Source of the DNA: Begonia masoniana
Lineage: Eukaryota > Streptophyta > Magnoliopsida > Cucurbitales > Begoniaceae
Direction of reading: 5' to 3'
NCBI GenBank assembly: GCA_022432975.1
Contig: CM039510.1
Coordinates: 9,702,414 to 9,766,413 of the forward strand
DNA: 64,000 bases
In this document: positions 43,579 through 55,782 of the stretch, in pieces
Position numbering within the stretch: the stretch's first letter is position 1
Layout: the number at the start of each line of letters is the position of its first letter
The notes under the pieces: model-generated
What the model saw: only the letters and a program-made list of their open reading frames with translations
Databases searched by the model: none
Told to the model about the DNA's origin: nothing
Position numbers and translations under genes: made by a program

Positions 43579-44603
43579 TGTAACACCCGGTTCTATCAAA
43601 TCGATTCCCTTTTTCTTTTAAATTAATGGCACACTTTATATGATAATAATAAAGGTAGGGTTAATGGATGTCTAGGCAATGACATAAGGGTAATTAGAAA
43701 TTTGAAAGTGGATAACGTATTTAAGAAAAGGGGTTTTGGGTTTAATGCACTGTAGCCGCCACTATTTCCTATTTTTCCTCTCGGCCTTCAACTCTCCAGC
43801 AGAAACCTTTGGGTAATTTCTTTCTTGCTTGACTCTCTTTCAACTTAGGTACGTTTTTCCTTATTCTCTTGCGTTTTAGCAGTTAGATAACTGAGGGAGT
43901 ACAATGTGAGGATTTCAATGATACTGTAGATGAAAGTAGGTTCGGGTTTTTGGGGATAAACGGAAATGTGCACGCAGTAGAGTTCCAAACTGGTTTCCTT
44001 GTTCTTCTGGTTAATTTTTGGTAAAGTTTAGTGAAGGTTTGATTGATGTTCTGTTATGAACTTAGGTGAGCGAGCTTCTAAAGTAGCTTACAGCCGAGCG
44101 ATTTCCAGGAGAGCCAGATAAGTAGAGTATGCTTGTGCCTTCGGGCCTACATCACAAAACAGTAAGGTTGTGCAAGCTTGAATGTGTTTGTATGACATGC
44201 ATCATATTTTGAAAATTATGCGAAAATGAATTTACATGAAATGGCATGGTAAGGAATGAACAGACTGTAACAGTTGTTAAGGGAACTAATCCGCCCCTTA
44301 ACCAAGAGAGATGATGTATGACTTTGGGGGAAGTGATCTAAACCCCAATTTCACAGGGGGATCTGAACAGTTGTTAAGGGAACTAATCTGCCCCTTAATC
44401 AAGAAAGAGGATGTATAATTTTGGGAGAAGTGATCCAACTCCCAATTTCACAGGGGGATCAGATCAGAACGAATGCATATACAACTGAGATGAGAAAGTA
44501 GAAACTGCATGATTAGGAATTTATATTTCAGCATTCCATTTCATTATTGCTTTACTTACTTAGCATTATGCTAATAGATGAGTTTTGTGATGACATTTCA
44601 TTA
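43579..44603 (+). mobile_element. Truncated Gypsy LTR, same lineage as solo LTR 6985-9226
   Basis: Starts TGTAACACCCGG and matches the minus-strand solo LTR through GAGTTTTGTGATG, where homology stops and the rest is missing. Two internal copies of a motif around GTTAAGGGAACTAAT(C)..CCCCTTAA occur at 44276-44460, also present in the 6985 LTR. Confidence 0.82.
43849..44118 (+). other. Partial leader block in truncated LTR
   Basis: Donor CTTAG^GTACGT (43849), acceptor ACTTAG^G (44065), mini-exon of 52 nt. The second donor is mutated (CCAG^ATAAGT at 44118) and the final acceptor is lost by truncation. Intron 1 is 217 bp. Confidence 0.5.
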
Positions 44604-44844
44604 TGCTAATAGGAATTTATAATTTATATTTCTTAGTTTCACACTTTTTTAATTTTTATCGTTATTATATCTTGGATGTGCAGATTAACTCTTAACAAAT
44701 ACAACTCGTTTCTACAGTGAATGAATTGTCACAAAATAAAATCAATGTGAAAAGTCGTGCATTTATAAACATTAAAAATGTTATACTCTAATGTCATTGT
44801 TATTATGATTACAAAAATTGGTTAGAAACACTAACTTTTCCCTA

Positions 44845-45130
44845 GAATAAAAATCTTCTGAAAATCCAACAGAGTTGTTTCTGCTCAGTCTTATCCTTGC
44901 TCACTATTGTAAAAAAAAAAAAAAAATTACTTATTTTGTATAGTTAATTAAATACAATATGTATCTTAAGTTACTACAATTCAAAATTTTCTTGTAAAAT
45001 GACAAAGCACTAGTGGTGCCATTTTAAGAAACTGTTGGATCATATATTATGAATACGGTAGACATGACATTATTGCCTTTTCATTGAAAAAACTTCTTTT
45101 AAGAACGTGGTCATACAATATCATTAAAGT
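44845..45130. repeat. Diverged partner of 43135-43470
   Basis: Direct repeat relative to 43135-43470, on the other side of the truncated LTR. Contains a run of 16 A. Origin unknown. Confidence 0.45.
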
Positions 45131-45349
45131 TTTGGTATTTCGGCTCTCACTACTCCTACTGTTCTACCATCAACACCTGTTGGTTCGACTCCTCCTCTCC
45201 CTCTGTCTACATGTAATCGTAGGTCCACGGACCTACCTAATGTTGCTTACTCTGGTTATTTTGTTGCCTAGATCTAGTCCTTATACAGTTATACTTAAGA
45301 CTGAACTGTTCATTGAGCATAAAGGATAATAAAAAGGACTTAAAAAAAA

Positions 45350-48060
45350 AAGGGTCATTCAAATCCTATGAATCTTATGATGAATCATACAATTTGAGAG
45401 GCTTTCATGGGCCACTATGATGACGATGCTTGGTTATTCGTTAAGGTTAATATTTTGTTAAAAAGAGATGGCACAGACAAGTACACTTCTAGTGAATTTT
45501 ATGCTTCTCAATATGAAGTTAAAGAAAGAACACTCAATACGTTATCAAAATGTCTAATCTTGCTTCGAAACTAAAGACTCTAAATTTAGAGCTTTATGAT
45601 AATTTGTTTGTGCGTTTGGTTTGATTTCATGTATTGCTCAGTTCAATCAATTTAAGGTAGCAACAGCTGGAATGAGAAATTGACATTTAAAGAGCTCATT
45701 TTGTACTTCATAAAAGAGGAGGGAAAATCAAAGCATGATAAGCTTGAAAATGCTCATGTGACTACTCAGGTTAAAGAAAAGAATAAGAAAAAGAAAAAAG
45801 ATAAGAAACTTCCTTGAGTAATTTAGTTTTTGTACCTAGACATCCTTTGTAGTTAGATTCTAGTGCTATTACTTATGTGCCTCTATACAGAATTTTGCGA
45901 TGTATTGAAGAACAATTGATCCCAAAAGATTCATCTATAAGGTTCATGACAAGTTAATCGAAGTTGAGGCTAGAGAAGCTTCAGGGTACTATTAAAGATT
46001 AAATTTCATTAAGATATAGAAGAGAGTGAAATCATATTGTTATTTAGTTATAATTCAGTTTATGTTTATGTTTTGGACAAATTTAGTGATTTTTATTATC
46101 TTTTGAAAAATAATAAGTTGTCTTTCTTTGAATTTAAATATTTTTGGTATGGTACTTTATCTATCTACAGTGAGTTATATTTACTTGATATTATTGCCTA
46201 ATATAAGGAAAATATAATTTAATGTGATAAAAAAAATGGGACTGCTATGATATTATGGCTCAGACGTGGGTCACATCTCTTACGAGAATGGAAAGGCTTG
46301 TGTATGTTGTATCAATGGCAAATAAACAATATCAGGAAATTAGACACTTGTAGAACTTTGAACGTCTTGGAACTAATACATAAAGACATTTCTAGGCCAT
46401 TCCTTACAATGTTTGTAATGGTCAAAATATTTTATTGCGTCTAATTCAAGAGAAGTCCTAGTCTTAGACTGTTAGAACATGTTTTAGGCTTATAAAGGCA
46501 TCAAATTTGACTATACTTGTGAGTGTCATAATAGATATGTGGGATCAAGTAAACAACATCGTCGACCATTTTTTAAAGGAATGAGGTATCTTTCCTTGGT
46601 ACCATTCCAGGGATGGTAGCATGAATTGTGTATCCGAGTGATTTAATTGAATACTTAAGAATATACTGAGCAGTACAATATGTCATTCAATCTTACTAGA
46701 ATACAAGGAGAAACACTAAACACTGCAAACCAACATCTTTGACAGAGTGCTAACTAACCTAGAAGTGAAAGATATTTACGCAGTGTATGTGAACAAGGGG
46801 TAGTAACACATATCATGACATGAATTTTTTCAAAAATTTCCACTATTAATGGGTGGCTTCGTGATTTCTTGTGGGCATATGCATCCTAGGTAATTCAATT
46901 TTATGGGTCTTCATTATATTCGTATGGTCTTCTTTTTGTAGTTGCTAGTTTTGTGTGGGCTTTTAACATTTTTATTCCACGGACAGGGTCATTGATAAGA
47001 ACTTATTGGACCCATTGTTTGAGCTCATAATAAAATAAAAGTTGCTTCTGCTACTCAACGTAGAGCCTTGAGTATTGTCCAAGTAATGTTGGACGAATGA
47101 AACAAGTCTAAGATCATTTCATATTTAAGAATATGTAGTTAAAGCAAGGCTTTAGAAGCCAAATGATTAAGGAAGTTGTTTTAAGGAAGAGTTTTTTTTT
47201 ATGATTATTACATTTGTTATTAATAATGATTAAGTTACATTGATCAAAATTAAATTTGGATCAAGACCATGCTCAGCAATTTATTGTTAAAATTTAATAA
47301 GTCATTTGGAAAATGAAAATTCCTCCTTAAGCAAAAATTCTATTAAGGAGATCTATTAGAGAAGAAGAAGTGCAATTGCAGTTGATTATATCGTTTTTCT
47401 CCACGAATGTGAAATAGTTGATGAATGCCATGAAAGACAAAATAATATCCAAGAACAAAAATTATGTTTGATAAATCATTTCATTTCCTGATGGTGCGAA
47501 GTCCATTGGTTAAATGGATATTTAAATCAACGTAGCTTTGAAGGGCAATGCGAAGAAATATAAGGTTTATCTTGTCGCAAAGAACTTTATGCAAAAAGGT
47601 GATATTAATTATAAAGGATTATGGTAGACACCCATGTTAGGTCAAGAGACTTGATAACAAGTAAAATAGTTGTGCAATTTTATATTACTAGGGAGATGCG
47701 AAAGATAATGAATTCATAAGCAAGATCTCATCTATAATTCATATAACATTTTCGGGGAGAAACTCAACAATAAAATCATCTAGGTCTGAGCACAAAGTAA
47801 ATAATATTGTACTATTAAAGAGCATCAAGTATATTTTTAACTATTAATTTACTGTGAAATTGAGTCAATTGACTAAAGGAATGAAAAGTTCTCCAAATGT
47901 AAAGTAACCACATTAAATAAAATTACTTGAAAGTATGAATTTTGACATAAATCAAGATGGAACAGAACATGGAGATAGAATTGAGGAGCAAATAGTCAAA
48001 CAAAGCTTTCTAATAAGATGATTCATCCACCTATAAGGCGACAACAAGTGTCATGTTGGA
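45350..48060 (+). pseudogene. Decayed Copia gag-pol remnant
   Basis: Recognisable pieces on the plus strand: gag with SNLASKLKTLNLELYDNLF (about 45550) and LTFKELILYFIKEEGKSKHD (about 45685), a protease-like LDSSAITYV remnant (about 45855), and RT with RRRSAIAVDYIVFLHECE (about 47363) and KYKVYLVAKNFMQKGDINYK (about 47560). Stops and frameshifts are frequent. The segment after 48055 begins TGTTGGATTA, a possible 3' LTR start, but a partner LTR was not found. Confidence 0.7.
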
Positions 48061-50551
48061 TTAAAGTACTAATCACGTGATTAAGATTAATTAGTATCAT
48101 TAATCATGATTATCATAATTATATATGGTAGTTAGCCTAAGACTCAACATAATTACTTACGATAATTTGATTACACCCCAGTCAATGGGAAAATTGTAAA
48201 TTAATTGAAGTGCAAGTATAAAATGGTAATTGTCTAAAAAATGTAATTTGCCCTTTCAATGCATAAGGTAAGCTGGAATCATTCTTTCCTATTAAGGGTG
48301 AACACAAGAAGACAAGATGAAAAAGTGGGAAAAAGAAGAAAAAAGGAAAGGGGAAAAAGAAAAAAGATAGAAGAAAGAATTACAACCGCAATTTGACTTC
48401 CAATCCGAAAGAAAAGTTATTCAACAAATTGAGAGGATCTCCTGAAAGCACTTCAGAATTAAAAAAAAAAAAATGATTGTTTTGGAGTAAGTTGTACGGA
48501 AAAAATCTATCGTATTAAAATTATTGCAAGTGTATAGTGCCAAGTTTTGTAGTATAACGATGAATAACGTTGTCGAATCTATAGAGAATATCTAATTTAA
48601 TAATTTATATCAAGTATTGATCTAACCAATTCTAACTTTATTTGGACAATTAAAAATATGATTTTGAAAACCAAAACGAAATAAATTAAATCACTGACGA
48701 AAAACCTTTAATTTAGAAAAGATCAAGAATATTGATTTTACGAATATTTATCATATTATTTATCAAATCAATATTCTTTATTTGAACAATTATTTATAAA
48801 CCAAAAATTCTAATTTGTTAAACCACTTCTCTTGAGTGTCAGACTAATATTAATTCCTAAAATAACAATATCAATATCTCTATAAAAATCGTTATTTTAG
48901 TTATTCAATAACATCTAAAAGTTTTCTATTTGATTCACAAAACCTTGATACTTTCTCGAGCTATTAGAATTTTATGTTGTAATATTCAGGTCATATTCAA
49001 AATTTCCTCTCTTGAGTGTCAAACCCTAAATATAAAATTATTCAATATGTGGTCAGTAAATTGAAAGCATTAAGAATAGAATATCACAAATAAACAATAA
49101 ATTAAACTAACAGAATAATTAGTCATCAAAATTATTCTAAATAAATGATCAATCTCTCCTCCAGAGGGAGAGAGTTAAACATAATGGACTGAAAAATAGT
49201 AGAAATAATGTTGAACATAATACTGTCAAAGAAAAAAAATAGATAGAAGAAAATATCTGTCTTCGGATGTCACCATTGTGGCGTAACACGTGTGTTGGTC
49301 TTCTCGTCTGAGGCTGAAAATCCTCTTTGATCTCTCTAAAAAAATCCCTCTCAAGGATGCCAAAAGGTCATCAAATCGTGTGAATAATGTTTATTTATAG
49401 ACTCGTGATTACAGTTTCCAAAATCCCTGAAGCAATCTTTCCAAACGTGTAAAATCTAGTAATTTTGAAAATTAAATATGTTCCTGCACTGCAGCTCTAG
49501 ACTTCTTTGTCGTGGCTCGGCCTATTATCTCTTTTCTTGGCTGTGGCCAAAATGTATCTAGGTCATGGCTTGAATTAATTCTGTCTGCTGGGCTGCGGCT
49601 CAGGTTCTTACCCGCCGGAGTGCAAACGGTGTTGTTTGACGCCTATTTTCTTTCGTTTATATCTTTATTTTACATATTTGATTATTTATCTGCATAGTAG
49701 TTTATAATGACTTAAAATTTCTAAAAACTCGAGAATTAACATCAAACTTTACTGATGCAAATAATTATTATTTTCATAGAGTTCTCACACCTCGAGTAAC
49801 ACAATAAGAAAATTTTAGGCATGGGTTATAGATATGGAATTGAATACCTGAAAAAAAAAATTACCTTATTGACACAAATGCTTTGATTGAATGAAATTGA
49901 TTGCCTCAAAGAAATTTAAAGTCTATAGCACTCACTAGATCAAAGAATGTTATAGGCAAATAGAATTTCAACATAAATATCAAAATTATTTCAATCATAA
50001 AACTCTCTGTGTGCATAGTCGTACACAGCTTGACATTTATTTCATTCACAATAAAAATTTATGCATTTAATGACAATAATTGATGGAGCAACATGATGTG
50101 CAAAATAATAATGATTTTTTTATTTATTTTTTGTTTTTTTCAAAAAGAAATTTGGAGTGGAGTCCCTCCATTTGTCCCCCATTTGCTATAATTTTTCCAC
50201 CCATTAAGCATCGCAAATGTTCACTCAAAATTGAAAGTGATGCGAGGATTTGTAGCATTTCTATTATTTTGTATGGTTTTGGGACATAAGTCTTCTCGAG
50301 TCCCTCATCTATGTTGCTGTACCCACCCATTGAAAATCTAAAAAGTTAACTTAAAGTTTAAAGTGAAGTAGGGAATCACATAAATCACGATTTTTTTTTT
50401 CGAGTATCAGAAGCATTACTTACATATTTTCATATCTAAGTACTAAATGTGTCATTGCTTCAAGCTACAAGCTCCAAATGCAGGATCATAAATAATATAA
50501 AAATAGTAAACAGGTTGAACTTATATTTGAGCTGCTAACATGTCAAGGAAG
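46947..50551. repeat. Tandem duplication, copy 1 (about 3.6 kb unit)
   Basis: Starts at AGTTTTGTGTGGGC, which recurs at 50552. 46947-47411 matches 50552-51016, and 48473-49437 matches 51169-52133 at equal length (965 bp). Copy 1 also holds 47412-48472 and 49438-50551. 49438-50551 has no recognisable gene. Confidence 0.8.
48473..49437. repeat. Unclassified interspersed repeat (965 bp, copy 1)
   Basis: AT-rich, with the phrase CTCTTGAGTGTCA twice and CTCCTCCAGAGGGAG. It recurs in full at 51169-52133. No coding signal; possibly part of an LTR element leader, not established. Confidence 0.6.
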
Positions 50552-51130
50552 AGTTTTGTGTGGGCTTTTAACATTTCTATTCCGCATACAAGTTTATTGA
50601 TAGGAACTTATTGGATCCATTGTTTGAGCTCATAATAAAATAAAAGTTGCTCCTGCTACTCAATGTAGAGCCTTGAGTATTGTCTAAGTAATGTTCAACA
50701 GATGAAACAACAAGTCTAAGATCATTTTATATTTAAGGATATGTAGTTAAGGCAAGGCTTTAGAAGCCAAATGGTTAAGGAAATTGTTTTAAGGAAGAGT
50801 TTTTTTTTTATGATTATTACATTTGTTATTAATAATGATTAAGTTACATTGATCAAAATTAAATTTGGATCAAGACCATGCTCAGCAATTTATTGTTCAA
50901 ATTTAGAAAGTTGTTTGGAAAATGAAAATTCCTCCTTAAGTAAAAATTCTATTAAAGAGATCTATTACAGAAGAAGAAGCACAATTGCAGTTGATTGTAT
51001 CATTTTCCTCCACGATTTTTTTTTTTTTTTNNNNNNNNNNNNNNNNNNNNNNNNNNNNNNNNNNNNNNNNNNNNNNNNNNNNNNNNNNNNNNNNNNNNNN
51101 NNNNNNNNNNNNNNNNNNNNNNNNNNNNNN

Positions 51131-51170
<40 letters not shown>

Positions 51171-52133
51171 ATAGTTTTAGAGTAAGTTGTACGGAAAAAA
51201 TCTGCGTATTAAAATTACTGCAAGTGTATAGTGCCAAGTTTTGTAGTATAATAATGAATAACGTTGTCAAATCCACAAATCATATGTAATTTAGCAATTT
51301 TTACCAAGTATTGATCTAATCAATTCTAACTTTATTTGGACAATTAAAAATATGATTTTGAAAACCAAAACGAAATAAATTAAATTACTGACGAAAAAAA
51401 CCTTTAATTTAAAAAAGATCAAGAAGATTGATTTTACGAATATTTATCATATTATTTATCAGATCAATATTCTTTAGTTGAACAATTATTTATAAACCAA
51501 AAATTCTAATTTGTTAAACTACTTCTCTTGAGTGTCAAACTAACATTATTTCTTAAAATAACAATATCAATATCTCTATAAAAATCGTTCTTTTAGTTAT
51601 TCAATAACATGCAAAAAAATTTTGTTTGATTCACAAAACCCTGTTACTTTCTCGAGCTATTAGAATTTTATATTGTAATATTCAGGTCATATTCAAAATT
51701 ACCTCTCTCGAATGTCAAACCCTAAATATAAAATTATTTAATATGCGGTCAGCAAATTTAAAGCATTAAGAATAGAATATTTTAAATAAATAATAAATTA
51801 AACTAACGGAATAATTAGTCATCAAAATTATTCTAAATAAATGATCAATCTCTCCTCCAGAGGTAGAGAGTTCAACATAATGGACTGAAAAATAGTAGAA
51901 ATAATGTTAAACATAATACAGTCAAATAAAAAAATAGATAGAAGAAAATATCTGCCTTCGGATGTCACCATTGTGGCGTAACACATGTGTTGGTCTTCTC
52001 GTTTGAGGTTGAAAATCCTCTTCGATCTCTCTAAAACAAACCCCTTTCAAGGCTGCGAAAAGGTCATCAAATCGTGTGAATAACGTCTATTTATAGAGTT
52101 GTGATTACGGTTTCCAAAATCCCTGAAGCAATC
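50552..52133. repeat. Tandem duplication, copy 2 (gapped, cut by Copia D)
   Basis: Matches copy 1 but lacks 47412-48472 at the place where the assembly gap lies. Its right end at ...GAAGCAATC is interrupted by the Copia D LTR; copy 1 shows the uninterrupted sequence at 49431-49440. Confidence 0.8.
51031..51130. other. Assembly gap (100 N)
   Basis: Exactly 100 N, flanked by 14 T on the left and 38 A on the right. Comparison with copy 1 suggests about 1.05 kb may be missing. An open frame spanning the gap is an artefact. Confidence 0.95.
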
Positions 52134-52383
52134 TGTTATAATCGGTGTGACCCGATTTCTGTTTGGGCCAGGCCGGTTCGACCAACGTTGTGAATCTCAT
52201 TATGACTAGGGTTTTTTGTGTACGTATAAATATATGCTTGAGTTGCAAAACTTATTGTACCTTTTGATTTTAGTGATTTCTCCTCTCTCTGTGGTTGTTT
52301 CCCTTTAGGATTTTCCACGTAAATCTTGGTGTTCACTATTTTCTCGTTTTTCAATTTCCGTTTCGATTTCGGTTGTTTCAACA
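52134..52383 (+). repeat. 5' LTR of Copia D (250 bp)
   Basis: TGTTATAATC...GTTTCAACA. TATAAATA at 52225-52232 is a good promoter match. A primer site ATTAGTATCAGAGC follows directly (one mismatch to the methionine-tRNA site). Confidence 0.88.
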
Positions 52384-52479
52384 ATTAGTATCAGAGCGAG
52401 TTGAAGGTTTTCAAAAATCAGGGCTAGATTTTTTGAAGGTATCAAACGATTCGGAGTTTGCAATTTCGGGTTTAAAAAT

Positions 52480-52700
52480 TCTATTCATAGGCGACGGTAC
52501 TATTCATCGTTGATCGAGTACTGTTCATTGTCGGTCGAATTTACTGCTCATTGCAGCCGGGTACTGTCATCGCGGTGGGGTACTGTTCATCATCGATCGG
52601 AGTATTGTTCACGCCGACTGTTCACCGGCGGCGCGACACTGTTCATCTGCGGCAAGTACTGTTCCTCATCGGAATTACTGTTCATCCCTGAGAAAATTTT
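52480..52700 (+). repeat. TACTGTTCATC motif cluster in the Copia D leader
   Basis: About ten variants of (G/T)ACTGTTCATC, each followed by CG- or GG-rich spacers. A related core (ACTGTACATCGG) repeats in the leader of Copia F, in opposite sense relative to that element. Confidence 0.75.
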
Positions 52701-52762
52701 TTTTTTCTTCTTATAATTATCTGGTTGAGATATCATTGGAGAAATATTCTAAATTTTGAGAG

Positions 52763-53083
52763 ATGACATCGTTAAAATACGACATTCTGCTGCTGGATCG
52801 AAATACCAGATTTTCATTGTGGCAGGTTAAGATGCGGGCAATTCTTGCACAAATGGATTTAGACGATGCATTTTTAGGCATTGCAATGATACCGTCATCA
52901 TGGACTGCTGAGGAAAAACAACGTAAGGATTGAAAAGCTCTATCTCAGATTCATTTGCATATGTCCAATTAGATTTTTTGAGATTGTTTGAAGAAAAATC
53001 CACTGCGGCACTCTGGTTAAGATTGGAGCAGTTGTGTATGACGAAATCCTGACTAACAAATTACACTGAAACAATGTCTATAT
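52763..53083 (+). pseudogene. Copia D gag, 5' part, disrupted
   Basis: Starts MTSLKYDILLLDRNTRFSLW, with LWQVKMRAILAQMDLDDAFL after it, a typical Copia gag N-terminus. TGA at 52931-52933, two further stops near 52971-52981 and frameshifts follow. Continues at 62905 after element C. Confidence 0.88.
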
Positions 53084-53639
53084 TGTGACAGCCCGAAACT
53101 GGAACCCAATCGGAGTCCGAGATCCAAGCCGTCACTCCGGGACAGAAAACGGATAACGGTGACTATAAATTTTTTTTTTTAACAGACAGACAGCGTTACT
53201 GGAACAAAAGGACGGAAAAACGTTTACCAAATGCACTGGACAACTTATGAAAACCAACTAAGTTTTTAGGACTTCACAGAAGAACAGAAATAAAATGACA
53301 GAAGACGTGTACTATCAATGCAAAACCCTAATCATAAAATTTTACAGAAAGGGAGGGACTACGGTGATTAACAAAATTTCAGAATCACAGAGAAAGAGAA
53401 ACGGGAACTAACTCAAAGCTCAGATTACAGGAATGAGTGACTAAAATGAAGGAACGGAATTAAGCAGGAAAAACAGAAAGAACAGGAATAAACTGAGGCA
53501 AACAGAAGAAATTTAAAGCTGGGCGGAAGATGTAGGCAGAGAACTGGCGGAAGACTTAGTTTAAAAAGGGCAGCGGTGGATTCAGATACGACAAAATGAA
53601 AAGGGTTTAGCGGAAGAGGCTGAGTAAAACTGGGCAGAA

Positions 53640-53930
53640 GAGGTGGTGACGTCAGCCAGAAGATAGGTGACGTCAGGCGGAGGATACAGACAGCAGACAG
53701 AATTCGGATGAGGCGATGACGCCAGCCGGAAGATGGATGACGTCAGCCGGAAGATACAGACAACAGATGACACCGGATGAGATGATGACGTCAGCCGGAA
53801 GATGGATGACGTCAACCGGAAGATACAGACAACAAACAACACCGGATGAGAAGAAGACGTCATCGGATGAGATAATTGAACTGGGCGGTGGAGGTGGATG
53901 ACGTCACCGGTGGATATACACTTAAACAGC
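53640..53930. repeat. TGACGTCA-rich repeat module, 3' LTR of C
   Basis: Repeats of GATGACGTCAGCCGGAAGAT, with six perfect TGACGTCA palindromes (the core bound by plant bZIP factors of the TGA/CRE type), spaced about 20 and 47 bp. Related CCGGTGGAT and GACGTCAGCCGG pieces occur in the solo LTR at 7680-7740. Confidence 0.9.
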
Positions 53931-54519
53931 AGTGGACGTGATCAGATGATATAGTCTAAAAGGGGCAGAGTTTGACAACTTTTAACAGAAGACATACGGG
54001 CAGGGAGCATCAAAACAGAAGGCATAAGGGTTTCAAACCTTCAAAACCCGATTCAAAACAAGATTTTTGAAACACCCTTTGCAGATGATATATTTCAACT
54101 AATAGATTTAAGAAAGACGGACTGCATGGATAGCTCTAGAATTCGAGACCATCCATGCAAACCTTAAAACAGGAAAATATTCTAAAACATTTCAGAACAT
54201 TCAGGACATGAGTTCAACTGTCAAATACAGTGATTTCTAAAGCTGAGACATCAGAACTTGTACATTGTTCTAAAAGTAAAACCTCTGAATTAGTACAGAA
54301 CCTAACATGCAATTGCAGAATCTACCAAAAGGAGAGTTTTTACAGAATTTACAACACAACCTGAACTTCCAAAAGACTTTACAGATATAGACATTACAGA
54401 AAACTTAAACCTCAGGTCAGAATTTGTCTGGCTGCAGCAACCACACCCCCATGAGCTCGATCCACCAGCCACCTATTCATCAGACTGAGGCACAAAGTCC
54501 TCATTTTCGGGTTCAGTAC

Positions 54520-55355
54520 CTACATCGGGGAGTTCACCTATGAGTCTAAAACTCAGTAAGAACATATATATATGCAGTGATGCAAAATGCTATGTATACG
54601 GTTTTCAGAATACAGTGACAGTACAGAACATTACGTTTCAGTGGCAGAGGGGTATAAGTGGGGCTTATAAGGGAACTGGCGAACAGTAGGTGCACTATCA
54701 GGCACATTCAGTAGTTTTCAGATTCCCAGGGAGGGATAAAACCAGAGGGTCCTTGGCAAGGACAATTTTTCAGAATCCTAGGGAGGGATAAACCAGGGGC
54801 CAGTCCCCGTCCCACACTTAACCGGTACATTTCAGTCAGATTTTATCTTATTTAGTTTCAAACAGTGTATAGAAAACATTTGCATGTCTTTCAGAGAAAA
54901 CGTGTATGCATGAACAGTGCTTGAACTTAAACAGGCAGAGAGCAGATGACAGAAATAACAGAACATACGGTGAAACAGAACATAGACAACTCAGAACATA
55001 ACTATAACCTTTCTACCCAAAACAACCCGACAGAACAGAAAACCTAGTACCTCCGAGATGTAGGGCCTTAAGGGCCAACCTAATAATATGAACTTACCTG
55101 TGGCTGCAGAGTTGATAGTCCTGAACGTCTCGGAAATGCTCGAACCTGTACATGCACGTTCAGAAAATAAACAAGCTGCAAATGCTAACAAATAAGTTAG
55201 AAGAATTTGTTACAAACTCATTCAAACCCTTAGAAAACAAATCGGTGTGTTTTCATCCAAAAACAGTGAGATTTACCAAAGTATCACTATCCTTCACTCC
55301 AACCAAAACTCACTTTAAACTTGTCCAAACTTGTTAGCATTAAAAAGATGCTTAC
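54520..55355 (-). other. Putative spliced-leader block, 3' LTR of C
   Basis: Minus strand: donor CTAGG^GTAAGC (55355), acceptor TGTACAG^G (55146), mini-exon of 48 nt (55145-55098), donor CACAG^GTAAGT (55097), acceptor GATGTAG^GTAC (54520). Introns are 210 and 578 bp. Confidence 0.6.
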
Positions 55356-55782
55356 CCTAGTAGAAAAACAGAAAGGAGCCAAGGAGATCGAAGTAGCTTC
55401 GATGGCTGATTGTCGACTGGAAGAGAGAGTGCCGAGAAGAGAATGGAGAGAGAGCAGAGAAGTGAAATGAAGAGGGTTTCACGTAGAAGGAGGAACTTAG
55501 TTTCTTCAACAAGTTGCTAGATGTCACTCAACCATTGGCAATCTCCCACCAACCTTAATTTCTCCCCAATTTACCCTTCCATGCATTTCAAACTTAGCCT
55601 TTAGTTTAGTTAGCCATTAGTTCGGTTCTCCCTTCACTAAATACTCCAAAATTTATAATAAAATAGTTATTGTATTTATGACAATTTAAATTCATACAAT
55701 AATTCAACAGATTATTACACGGCCAAAATGCCGGGTGTTACATTCCACCAACCTTAATAGAAATTTTGTCCCCAAAATTTGC

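Larger units (their letters stand above)
53084..55742 (-). repeat. 3' LTR of element C (2659 bp)
   Basis: Minus-strand TGTAACACCCGG...GGGCTGTCACA. Holds the repeat module at 53640-53930. Compared with the 5' LTR it retains about 122 bp near 53270-53390 that the other lacks. Confidence 0.95.

Noticed and set aside
50849..51289. Open frame crossing the N gap
   Set aside because: Contains 100 N and poly-A/T flanks; only its first part is a Copia RT remnant.
53582..53901. Repetitive frames of 61-93 codons, repeated at 60753-61175
   Set aside because: Translations of the TGACGTCA repeat module in the element C LTRs.
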